From positions 1 through 17,695 of the forward strand of contig JBFLVN010000044.1 in assembly GCA_040758475.1 (NCBI GenBank): a stretch of DNA of 17,695 nucleotides, given 5' to 3'. Under the pieces are notes generated by a model, which was not told the origin of the DNA, ran no database searches, and worked only from the letters and a program-made list of their open reading frames with translations. Position numbers and translations under genes: made by a program. Shown one piece after another: positions 8,060 to 14,406 of the stretch; the stretch's first letter is position 1, and each line of letters starts with the position of its first letter. Origin of the DNA: JBFLVN01 sp040758475. GTDB lineage: Bacteria > JAGRBM01.

Positions 8060-9472
8060 ATGTCCCAGTTGGATGAAAAAAAATCGGCCCCCCCGCGTCG
8101 GCGCCTCTTGTTGATCGAGGACGACCTGATTCTGCGGAATGGGATGGAACGTTACCTCACGCGCAATGGAATTCAGGCGGTCCTGGCAGGGAGCCTTGCT
8201 GAGGCCCGGGAGGTTTCCAGGAAAGAATCCTACGACGTCGTGATCGTCGATCAGAACCTTCCCGACGGCAGCGGGATCGATCTAATCAGCGATTTTACGG
8301 GGGATGAACTCCCCCCGAAAATCATCATGATGACGGGAGCGGGGGACGTGCGGCTCGCCGTACAGGCGCTGCGCTTGGGCGCGGTCGATTACCTCCTCAA
8401 GCCGCTCGACATGGAGGAGTTGGTCCAGAAAGTCGACCACGCCTTCCATCACGCGGAGGTGGAAAGGGCCGCGGCTTTCAACCGTTCGTCGGTGGCGCGG
8501 CGCGGCACTTACTATGCTCTGACGCCGGGGAGTTCGGAAAAAGCCAAAGAGCTTTTCCGGCTCATCGACCTGTATTCCGAGGCGTCGCCCACGCCGGTTT
8601 TGGTCCTGGGGGAGACGGGGGCCGGAAAGGAGCGGGCGGCCCGCTCTCTCCACGCCAAAAGCACCAGGGCCAACGCCCCTTTTGTCGCGGTCAATTGTGC
8701 GAGCCTCGACAACGCTCTGTTTGAATCCGAGCTCTTCGGCCACGAGAAAGGGGCTTTTACGGGGGCCCAGGACCGGAAGATCGGCCTCATGGAAATCGCC
8801 CACGGCGGGACCCTGTTCCTGGACGAAGTGGGGGAGATTCCCCCCCAGTTCCAGGCCAAACTGCTCCGGGCGATCGAAACCCGCACGTTTCGCCGGGTGG
8901 GGAGCACTCGGGAGGGGTACAGCGATTTCTGGCTTATTTCCGCGACGAACCGGGATTTGGGCCCCTCCGCTTCGGCCCAGAGTTTTCGCCCGGACCTCTA
9001 CTATCGGATTTCCACGTTGATTCTCCGCATGCCGTCGTTGAGGGAGCGGCTATCGGATATTCCCGATCTCGTCTCCCAGATATGCCAGGAACTCCTCGGC
9101 AGGCACAGTGAACGGGTCACCTTCGACGACGGCGTCCTGGATGCTTTTGAGGGTTATTCCTGGCCCGGAAACATCCGAGAACTTCGCAACGTCGTGGAGC
9201 GTTCCCTCATCGTCCACAAGGACCTGCGGATCCGATTGCCTGAAGGTTTCCAGACAGGTGCGGCGTCCTTCAAGAACCCGCAATCCAGCGGCCGTGAAGG
9301 GGTGCCAGCGGGCCAAGTGCTTCCCCTGAGAGAAGCCCAAAGACAGGCTGAAAGGGAAGCCATCGACCGGGCCCTCCGTGCGTCGGGGGGCAACAAGAGC
9401 GCCGCCGCCAAGGCCCTGGAAATATCCCTTTCGACCTTCAAGCGTTTGCTTAAAGAACACGCCATCGATTGA
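8060..9472 (+). CDS. Sigma-54-dependent response regulator, NtrC family
   Basis: An enhancer-binding protein that uses ATP to open promoters bound by sigma-54 RNA polymerase. At 470 aa it has the usual length and three domains. The receiver (about 15-130) has Glu20-Asp21-Asp22, phosphoacceptor Asp64 (VIVDQNLPDGSG), Thr92 and Lys114-Pro115. The AAA+ domain (about 155-390) has Walker A GETGAGKE (184-191), the sigma-54 contact loop GAFTGA (231-236), Walker B TLFLDE (251-256), Arg-finger region FRPDLYYR (309-316) and WPGNIRELRN (368-377). The C-terminal Fis-type helix-turn-helix is about 430-466 (NKSAAAKALEISLSTFKRLL). ATG 8060 has a modest TTGAG ribosome site. It follows the hybrid kinase on the same strand. 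The next intergenic region has a sigma-54 promoter with upstream inverted repeats, the obvious target. No residue essential for activation is missing. Confidence 0.95.
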   Translation: MSQLDEKKSAPPRRRLLLIEDDLILRNGMERYLTRNGIQAVLAGSLAEAREVSRKESYDVVIVDQNLPDGSGIDLISDFTGDELPPKIIMMTGAGDVRLAVQALRLGAVDYLLKPLDMEELVQKVDHAFHHAEVERAAAFNRSSVARRGTYYALTPGSSEKAKELFRLIDLYSEASPTPVLVLGETGAGKERAARSLHAKSTRANAPFVAVNCASLDNALFESELFGHEKGAFTGAQDRKIGLMEIAHGGTLFLDEVGEIPPQFQAKLLRAIETRTFRRVGSTREGYSDFWLISATNRDLGPSASAQSFRPDLYYRISTLILRMPSLRERLSDIPDLVSQICQELLGRHSERVTFDDGVLDAFEGYSWPGNIRELRNVVERSLIVHKDLRIRLPEGFQTGAASFKNPQSSGREGVPAGQVLPLREAQRQAEREAIDRALRASGGNKSAAAKALEISLSTFKRLLKEHAID

Positions 9473-9504
9473 GCCAGACCTGATCACCGGTTCAATTTTG
9501 ACCC

Positions 9505-9539
9505 ACTCACATTTGAGCCATGCTCATGAACAAGTGAGT
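9505..9539. repeat. Nested inverted repeat, candidate activator site 1
   Basis: The inner repeat TGAGC-CAT-GCTCA (9514-9526) has 5-bp arms. An outer pair, ACTCAC (9505-9510) and GTGAGT (9534-9539), flanks it, making a two-shell palindrome. It lies about 33 bp after the activator stop and about 155-190 bp upstream of the predicted sigma-54 start, a normal distance for an NtrC-type site. The binding function is inferred. Confidence 0.5.
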
Positions 9540-9549
9540 TTTTAGCCTG

Positions 9550-9599
9550 GTTATTGAAGTTTTCCGATTAAATAACGACGTGGGGTTATAGACATAACC
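9550..9599. repeat. Two related inverted repeats (GTTAT/ATAAC), candidate activator sites 2 and 3
   Basis: GTTATT (9550-9555) pairs with AATAAC (9571-9576) across 15 bp. GGTTAT (9584-9589) pairs perfectly with ATAACC (9594-9599) across 4 bp. The same half-site thus occurs four times in 50 bp, twice in each orientation, about 95-145 bp upstream of the predicted transcription start. This looks like a cluster of regulator half-sites, but it is AT-rich and could partly be chance. Confidence 0.45.
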
Positions 9600-9604
9600 T
9601 ACTG

Positions 9605-9617
9605 AAAATATTTGATA
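9605..9617 (-). promoter_or_regulatory. Candidate IHF binding site
   Basis: On the minus strand TATCAA-ATAT-TTT matches the E. coli IHF consensus WATCAANNNNTTR at all fixed positions except the last. It is flanked by A/T tracts (AAAATATTTGATATTTTTAAG). It lies between the inverted repeats and the sigma-54 promoter, where a DNA bend would bring a bound activator to the polymerase. The organism's IHF preference is not known. Confidence 0.5.
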
Positions 9618-9667
9618 TTTTTAAGTAAAAAATCCTACTCGCAAGTATGTGACTAAATTCACACAGG

Positions 9668-9683
9668 CGGCACGCCCATTGCT
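9668..9683 (+). promoter_or_regulatory. Sigma-54 (-24/-12) promoter of the chemosensory operon
   Basis: CGGCACG-CCCA-TTGCT matches the sigma-54 consensus TGGCACGNNNNTTGCW at every fixed position except the first. The invariant GG (9669-9670) and GC (9681-9682) have the required 10-bp gap. The predicted start is near 9694, about 20 nt before the first receiver gene. It lies downstream of a sigma-54 activator gene and in the same orientation as the operon. Confidence 0.85.
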
Positions 9684-9689
9684 GAGAGA

Positions 9690-9706
9690 CCCTTCTTAGA
9701 GAAGGG
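9690..9706 (+). repeat. Perfect 7-bp hairpin at the transcription start / ribosome site
   Basis: CCCTTCT-TAG-AGAAGGG is a perfect inverted repeat with a 3-nt loop. Its right arm carries the only Shine-Dalgarno-like sequence (GAAGGG) of the GTG start at 9715. The predicted start near 9694 falls inside the left arm, so the mRNA would hold only part of the stem. It may be a DNA site or a weak translation brake. Confidence 0.45.
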
Positions 9707-9714
9707 TAACAACC

Positions 9715-10155
9715 GTGTCGGGTATTGCGGATACCGGCCAGAAGTCGGATTTTGCTCTTCCGTCAAGAGAACGGCGAAAACTACGAATCCTTTTGGTGGA
9801 TGATATGGACACCCAGATCATCCATCAAAAGATGATTCTGGGGAGCCATTACGACTATCTGGTGGCGCGGGATGCGGCCGATTGCCTGCGGATCGCCAAT
9901 ACCAATGTTCCCAACCTCATCGTCCTGGATCTCATGCTGCCGGATTTGAACGGTCTCGAAGTCTGCCGGAAGCTCAAGGCCAATCAAAAGACCCGGCAGA
10001 TTCCCGTCGTCCTGGTAAGCGCGGCAACGGCGAGCCTCACGCAAGATCGTGCTTCTTTTTACGGATGCGATGCGGTGGTGGAGAAGCCTTTGGACCGGAC
10101 GGCGTTTCGAAGCGCGATTTCCGGCCTGTTGCTGGAGGAGAGGAGAGAACCATGA
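9715..10155 (+). CDS. Single-domain response regulator (first receiver of the operon)
   Basis: A stand-alone phospho-receiver of 146 aa with a polar N-terminal extension of about 20 residues. Visible residues are the acidic pair Asp29-Asp30 in ILLVDDMD, phosphoacceptor Asp72 in LIVLDLMLPDLNG, Ser102 in the switch position and Lys124-Pro125 in VVEKPLD, so it should be phosphorylatable. No output domain follows. The GTG start at 9715 has GAAGGG about 8 nt upstream. It is the first gene after the sigma-54 promoter and overlaps the next receiver by 4 bp (ATGA). It could be a target or phosphate sink of the CheA encoded downstream, or of the PAS kinase upstream. The sequence does not decide which. 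Confidence 0.92.
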   Translation: MSGIADTGQKSDFALPSRERRKLRILLVDDMDTQIIHQKMILGSHYDYLVARDAADCLRIANTNVPNLIVLDLMLPDLNGLEVCRKLKANQKTRQIPVVLVSAATASLTQDRASFYGCDAVVEKPLDRTAFRSAISGLLLEERREP

Positions 10156-10568
10156 ACCTGCCGGTAGTACTGGTTCTGGACGATGCACAGGCTGCCCGCG
10201 AGAGGGTGCGCAATGCCTTGCGAAGCCTCAGTCTGCGCGTTCAAGCCACGGATTCCTGGGTTGATACGAAGACGGCCGTTTTCTCGGCCTCCCCGCCCGA
10301 TCTCCTGGTCCTCGATCTCCAAATGCCGACGATCGACGGGAAAGCCGTGGGGCGCGCGATCAAGCGGCGCCTCGACATCCCCATCGTGATTTTCTCTTCC
10401 GAGGAGCCCGCCAAGATCGCCGCCGCCGTGGCGGAAGTGGGGGCGGAGGCGGGGGTTTCCAAGTCCGCCCCCGATTCGGAACTCATCGCCACTATTTCCC
10501 GCCTTCTGACCCGGCGCGCGAAGGCCGCCGCGCCGGCGGTGATGCCGGCTGGGGGGCTCCTGTCATGA
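10152..10568 (+). CDS. Single-domain receiver with atypical Lys-Ser switch
   Basis: A receiver of 138 aa: Asp10-Asp11 in LVLDDAQ, phosphoacceptor Asp55 in LLVLDLQMPTIDG, Ser82 in the Thr/Ser switch position, and Lys104 followed by Ser instead of the usual Pro (GVSKSAPDSE). The tail (about 122-138) is rich in Ala, Pro and Gly. The key Asp and Lys remain, so phosphorylation is possible, but the changed loop suggests altered switching or partner choice. ATG 10152 overlaps the preceding stop as ATGA and has AGGAGAGGAG upstream; its own stop overlaps the next start the same way. These overlaps point to coupled translation of the three receivers. Partner and output are unknown. Confidence 0.9.
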   Translation: MNLPVVLVLDDAQAARERVRNALRSLSLRVQATDSWVDTKTAVFSASPPDLLVLDLQMPTIDGKAVGRAIKRRLDIPIVIFSSEEPAKIAAAVAEVGAEAGVSKSAPDSELIATISRLLTRRAKAAAPAVMPAGGLLS

Positions 10569-10942
10569 ACGCGAGGAAACTCAAGCTTTTGCTGGTGGAT
10601 GACCAGCTCACGCAACTTCAGTACGAGCAGATGCTTCTTGGCAAGGAGTTCTTCGATTTCGTCGTGGCCCGCAACGGCCGCGACGCCGTAGACATGGCCC
10701 TGGCCCAGCGGCCCGACCTCATTCTGCTCGACATTTCGATGCCCGAGATGGACGGCCTCGAAGCCACTCGCCGGATTCGGGCGCAAGAAGAGACTTCGCA
10801 AATTCCCATCATCATGGTCACGACGCGCGGGGAAGAGCGCTACATGGAAGACGCTTTCGATCTGGGTTGCAACGAATACGTCACCAAGCCGGTCAAGAAG
10901 GACGAGCTTTTGGCGAAAATCCGGTCTTTAACGGCTTCTTGA
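10565..10942 (+). CDS. cheY: CheY-type response regulator
   Basis: A compact receiver of 125 aa, close to the CheY size, with all canonical residues: Asp12-Asp13 in LLLVDDQ, phosphoacceptor Asp56 in LILLDISMPEMDG, Thr86 in IIMVTT and Lys108-Pro109 in YVTKPV. It is the best candidate among the three receivers for the output partner of the downstream CheA. In flagellated bacteria CheY-P binds the motor switch; here no motor gene is visible, so the target is open. The ATG overlaps the previous stop by 4 bp, with a G-run ribosome site. A gap of 37 bp follows before the GAF gene, without a terminator. It may be a paralogue of the first receiver: both begin KLK/RILLVDD and have a similar xxILGxxYDFxVAR / MLLGKEFFDFVVAR stretch. 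Confidence 0.9.
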   Translation: MNARKLKLLLVDDQLTQLQYEQMLLGKEFFDFVVARNGRDAVDMALAQRPDLILLDISMPEMDGLEATRRIRAQEETSQIPIIMVTTRGEERYMEDAFDLGCNEYVTKPVKKDELLAKIRSLTAS

Positions 10943-10979
10943 GAAAACTCCGTGCGGGGACAGAGAGTCGAGGTGGGCT

Positions 10980-11633
10980 GTGGAGGAGAGATGGGATCAG
11001 CGCCTGAGCAGGGTCGAAGGGGAGAGTGAGCAGATACGGACGTCGCTCGATGGCCTTTCGGAGCGGCTCAAGGCCCTCGAACTCGAAAACGAGGACTTGC
11101 GCCTGCGTTGCAGCGAGGCCGAAGAGCAGCATGCCAAATTCGTGAATCTCTTCGTCGTCGCCCAGCGCCTTTCGAGCACGCTCGATATCCGGGAGATTCT
11201 CGAAACCATCCAGGAGATCGTCGTCAACCTCGTTGGTTCGGAGCAGTTCGGCATCTTCCTGGCGGGAGACGATTCCCAGCCGGTCCTGGTGGCGGAGGTC
11301 GCCCATGAGGGGAGCCCCGGCCGCCGCCCCCATCCGCGCCATCCGGCGATCCGGGAAGCGATGGAAGGCCGCATTTACGTGGCCGACGGCCTCGAAGCCT
11401 GTCCGGTGGCCGCCATCCCGCTGCGCCTCGAACGGGACGTGATCGGCGCCCTGCTCATCTACGGATGGCTTCCCCAGAAGTGCGCCATTACCGATACGGA
11501 CCTCGAACTTTTCGAACTCCTGGCGGGCGCAGCGGCCAAGGCCCTCTGCGCCGCCGCGTTCCGCGAGCGGGACGGCGACAACCTGAGCGCGCTCGTTCGC
11601 GAGTCCCTTGCCCGCGCGGCCCGGGGCGAGTGA
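10980..11633 (+). CDS. Coiled-coil GAF-domain protein
   Basis: A soluble 217-aa protein. Residues about 1-58 are a charged heptad-like helix (ERLKALELENEDLRLR) likely to form a coiled coil. About 60-200 form a GAF domain, with LSSTLDIREILETIQEIV at its start, FGIFLAGDD, and AAIPLRLERDVIGALLIYG near its end. It has no kinase, cyclase, phosphodiesterase or DNA-binding domain, so it may act as a sensor adaptor whose coiled coil passes ligand state to another Che component. Two cysteines lie in the GAF part (EACPVA and QKCAIT), but no haem or bilin motif is clear. The GTG start at 10980 has GAGGTGGG about 4-6 nt upstream. It lies within the operon between cheY and the STAS gene. Confidence 0.85.
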   Translation: MEERWDQRLSRVEGESEQIRTSLDGLSERLKALELENEDLRLRCSEAEEQHAKFVNLFVVAQRLSSTLDIREILETIQEIVVNLVGSEQFGIFLAGDDSQPVLVAEVAHEGSPGRRPHPRHPAIREAMEGRIYVADGLEACPVAAIPLRLERDVIGALLIYGWLPQKCAITDTDLELFELLAGAAAKALCAAAFRERDGDNLSALVRESLARAARGE

Positions 11634-11646
11634 GAAGGGACTTCCC

Positions 11647-11931
11647 GTGGCCGCTTCCGGAGAAATCGCCCACATCGCCTTGCCAGCCCGCGTTGCGCGG
11701 GGGGAGTTGGAATCCATCCGTTCCTCTCTGGTGGAGGCCTTGGCGTCCGGGAAAGACATCGTGCTGGACCTGACCAGCGTTCTCGCGGTGGACGGGCCGG
11801 GGGTCCAGTTGATCCTTGCTTGCTGCAAGAGCGCGGCGGGGGGCGGGAAACAAGTCCGGTTTTCCGGCACTTCCAAGGCTTTCTGGGAATCGATGGCGAA
11901 ACACCATGCAACGGAATGCCTCCAATCATGA
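11647..11931 (+). CDS. Small STAS-domain protein
   Basis: A 94-aa single STAS domain, the fold of anti-sigma-factor antagonists and of MlaB-like proteins. The recognisable block is IVLDLTSVLAVDGPGVQLILACCKSA: Asp41 and Asp49 align with the usual D-x-[ST]...D-S-S-G pattern, but the Ser that SpoIIAA-type proteins phosphorylate is replaced by Gly50, followed by Pro51. Regulation by serine phosphorylation therefore looks unlikely; a scaffolding role in the chemosensory complex is possible. I chose GTG 11647 (AAGGGA just upstream, 13 bp after the GAF stop) over an earlier in-frame start at 11608 that would overlap the GAF gene. The stop overlaps the cheD start as ATGA. No anti-sigma kinase or phosphatase is visible nearby. 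Confidence 0.8.
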   Translation: MAASGEIAHIALPARVARGELESIRSSLVEALASGKDIVLDLTSVLAVDGPGVQLILACCKSAAGGGKQVRFSGTSKAFWESMAKHHATECLQS

Positions 11932-12431
11932 GCGCGCCGGCTTTCCTCCCGCGGGAACGTCCCGCGCCGCCGCAAGGGCGTTTCGTGCTGCCGGGCCATC
12001 TGGCGGCCGGAGAGGGGCCCATGCAGATCACGACGATCCTGGGTTCCTGCGTCTCGATCTGCTTGTTCGAGCCGGCGCGCCGGATCGGAGGGCTCAATCA
12101 TTTCCTCTTTTCGGGGCGCCCTTCCCGTCACGAACCAACGCCCCATCGGTGGGGCGAGCCCGCTTCGGAGGCCTTGCTCGAACGGCTCGCGGCCCTGGGG
12201 GTTTCGGAGAAGAGCCTTCGCGCGAAAGTCTTCGGCGGCGCCCAGATGGGCCCGCAGCCCGCTTCCCCCCATCTCCGGATCGGCGAGCGCAACGTGGAAT
12301 GGGCGCTTTCCTGGCTTCTCTCCAAGGGGATTTTGGTCGTGGGGCAGAGCGTGGGGGGCCGATTGGGCCGCAAAATCATCATGGATTGTGGGACTGGCGA
12401 AGTCTGGGTGAAGGAGCTCTCCCGTGAGTAA
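11928..12431 (+). CDS. cheD: CheD chemoreceptor glutamine deamidase
   Basis: CheD converts selected glutamines of chemoreceptors to methylatable glutamates and, in some bacteria, binds CheC to tune CheY-P. This 167-aa protein has the catalytic set with the family spacing: Thr35 and Cys41 in ITTILGSCVSICLFEP and His58 in GGLNHFLF. Other family blocks are KVFGGAQM, GERNVEW and GGRLGRKIIMDCGTGEVWVK. The N-terminal 30 residues are Pro/Ala-rich and variable. ATG 11928 overlaps the STAS stop by 4 bp; an upstream ATG at 11820 would bury the start deep inside the STAS gene, so it was set aside. The 3' end overlaps cheA by 8 bp. Its likely substrate is the chemoreceptor two genes on. No cheC is seen in the window. 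Confidence 0.94.
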   Translation: MSAPAFLPRERPAPPQGRFVLPGHLAAGEGPMQITTILGSCVSICLFEPARRIGGLNHFLFSGRPSRHEPTPHRWGEPASEALLERLAALGVSEKSLRAKVFGGAQMGPQPASPHLRIGERNVEWALSWLLSKGILVVGQSVGGRLGRKIIMDCGTGEVWVKELSRE

Positions 12432-14388
12432 CGAAAAAGACACGACGGAAGAAGCCTCACTCGTTTCCGTTTTCTACCGGGAGACCGAAGAACAGGTCTC
12501 CTTGGCGGAATCCATTTTGATCCGGCTCGAGAAAAATCCCTCCGACCGGGAATCCCAGAAGACTCTTTTCCGGGCCCTTCACTCGATCAAGGGAAACGCG
12601 GCGTGCGTGGGCCGGGGCGATCTGGAGGAGTTCATCCATCAGCTCGAATCGGTTCTCCAGCCCCTTCGCGAAGGAGAACGCTTGCTGGACGCATCTCTCG
12701 CGGGTCCGCTCTTCCAGGTCCTCTACGCCGTCCGGGATTCCGCTCTCGCACAAAAGCCCTTGCCGCCGGCGGCTACGATCGAGAGTTTTCGCCAGCTTCT
12801 TGCAAAGGCCCCCTTGGCGGGCGGCGCTGGGAATCCGGTGCCCTACCACGTGACGCTTCAATATCCGGGGGAACCGCTCCCGGAACTTCTCGATCCCCCG
12901 TACCTCTTCCAGGACATGGCCGACGTGGGGAGGATCGAATCCGCCCGGCTCGACCCGGCGAGTATTCCACCGCTCGAATCCCTCGGCGATCCCAACGCTC
13001 TGGCCCTCCGCTACCAGATCGAGCTTTCGAGCCCCAAGTCGATTGATGAAGTGCGCGCGGGTTTCTTTATTTTCGACGATTCGATCGGCGTGACAGTGGA
13101 GCCCGCGTCCCGCGTTGAGGAAGCAGCCGCCTCTTCCGAGTCCCCGGTGGAGGAGGGGCACGGCGGCACGGTGCGGATCAATGCTTCCCGGCTCGACGAT
13201 CTGTTGAATCTGACCGGCGAACTGGCCGTCAAGAACTCGCAGCTCCGTTCGCTCGTCCTGCAAAACGCCCCGCCGGAAGAACTCCTCGAAATCCTCGACG
13301 AGCTCGATCAGCGGGCCCAGGAATTACAGGACCAGGTTTTCGGCACCCGGATGATTTCCATCGATAGCCTCTTCCGGCCGTTCGTACGCGTCGTCCGGGA
13401 GCTCTCCGCGGGACTTGGAAAGAAAGTCCATTTCGTCACTTCGGGGAGCGAAGTGGCGCTCGACAAGGCGATCATCGAGCACATGCGGCGGCCCATGACG
13501 CACCTCATCCGCAACGCCATCGACCACGGGATCGAGCACCCCGACGAGCGGGCGGCCGCGGGGAAACCCCCGGAGGGGACCATCGAAATCCACGCGGGCC
13601 AGCGGGAGGGGAGCCTCTACCTCGACATCCGGGACGATGGCCGCGGCATCGACCGGGCACGCCTTCGCGAACGGGCGATTGCCGCCGGCGTCATTGAGGC
13701 GGGCCGCTCCCTTTCGGACCAGGAAACCGACCGGCTCATCTTCGAAACCGGCCTCTCGACGGCGGCCAAGGTGACGAACCTCTCGGGCCGGGGCGTGGGC
13801 ATGGACGTCGTCCGCAAGACGATCGAAGAACTGCGGGGCGACGTCCAGGTCGCAAGCGCGCCGGGGCGGGGGACTTCTTTCCACATCTGCCTTCCGCTCA
13901 CGCTTGCCATCATCGACGGATTTCTGGCGGGAGTGGGGAGCGAGGTTTTCGTCTTCCCCATGTCCTGCATGGCCGAGTGCCTGGAACTGGGAGCCGGCGA
14001 ACGCCGGGAAGCGGAGAAGAACGGCTTTATCAACCTGCGAGGGGCGGCCGTTCCCTACGTCAATTTGGGGGAATGGTTCGGCCTGCCGGGCTCCGAAGGG
14101 CCGCGCCGCAACGCCGTCGTCGTCCAGCGGGAAGGGGCCCGGGTGGCCTTTTCCGTGGACGGGCTTTTGGGTGAGGCCCGTACGGTGATCAAACCCCTGG
14201 GGCCACTCTTCCAGGGCCTCGCGGGGATTTCGGGTTCCACCATCCTGGGCGACGGGCGCGTCGCCCTCATCGTGGACGTTCCCAACCTCTTCCGCGCCAT
14301 CCGCCTGCGCCCGGAAAATCCGAAGGGCGATCAGGCAAGCGGCGTTAACACAGCGTCTTTCGAAACGAGTCCAGCCAATTCCTTGTAG
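12424..14388 (+). CDS. cheA: Chemotaxis histidine kinase CheA
   Basis: The central kinase of the chemosensory array, 654 aa. P1/Hpt lies at about 12-115 with phospho-His53 in LFRALHSIKGNAA. A P2-like segment at about 138-226 (PYHVTLQYPGEPLPELL ... GVTVEP) probably docks response regulators. P3 dimerisation is about 248-320 (RINASRLDDLLNLTGELAV). The P4 ATPase has the N-box HLIRNAIDHGIEHP (Asn364), G1 DDGRGID (404-410) and G2 GRGVGMDVV (455-463). The P5 CheW-like domain is about 490-628. There is no fused receiver, so the separate REC proteins of the operon are the likely phosphate acceptors. The start is GTG 12424, with AAGGAG 7 nt upstream inside the end of cheD (8-bp overlap). An 18-bp gap separates it from the receptor gene. 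Confidence 0.96.
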   Translation: MSNEKDTTEEASLVSVFYRETEEQVSLAESILIRLEKNPSDRESQKTLFRALHSIKGNAACVGRGDLEEFIHQLESVLQPLREGERLLDASLAGPLFQVLYAVRDSALAQKPLPPAATIESFRQLLAKAPLAGGAGNPVPYHVTLQYPGEPLPELLDPPYLFQDMADVGRIESARLDPASIPPLESLGDPNALALRYQIELSSPKSIDEVRAGFFIFDDSIGVTVEPASRVEEAAASSESPVEEGHGGTVRINASRLDDLLNLTGELAVKNSQLRSLVLQNAPPEELLEILDELDQRAQELQDQVFGTRMISIDSLFRPFVRVVRELSAGLGKKVHFVTSGSEVALDKAIIEHMRRPMTHLIRNAIDHGIEHPDERAAAGKPPEGTIEIHAGQREGSLYLDIRDDGRGIDRARLRERAIAAGVIEAGRSLSDQETDRLIFETGLSTAAKVTNLSGRGVGMDVVRKTIEELRGDVQVASAPGRGTSFHICLPLTLAIIDGFLAGVGSEVFVFPMSCMAECLELGAGERREAEKNGFINLRGAAVPYVNLGEWFGLPGSEGPRRNAVVVQREGARVAFSVDGLLGEARTVIKPLGPLFQGLAGISGSTILGDGRVALIVDVPNLFRAIRLRPENPKGDQASGVNTASFETSPANSL

Positions 14389-14406
14389 GAAAGTGAGGGT
14401 TTTTCA

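Noticed and set aside
9612..9641. TTGATA ... TACTCG as a sigma-70 promoter for the che operon
   Set aside because: The -10 box matches at only two positions and the -35 overlaps the IHF-type site; the nearby -24/-12 element explains the region better.
11820..11927. Longer CheD starting at the ATG at 11820
   Set aside because: It would overlap most of the last third of the STAS gene; the ATGA junction at 11928 matches the other junctions of the operon, and the extra 36 residues look like frame-shifted STAS codons.
10893..12443. Open frame of 516 codons on the minus strand
   Set aside because: It lies antisense across the GAF, STAS and CheD genes, all of which have clear family motifs; the predicted protein is low-complexity and has no family features.
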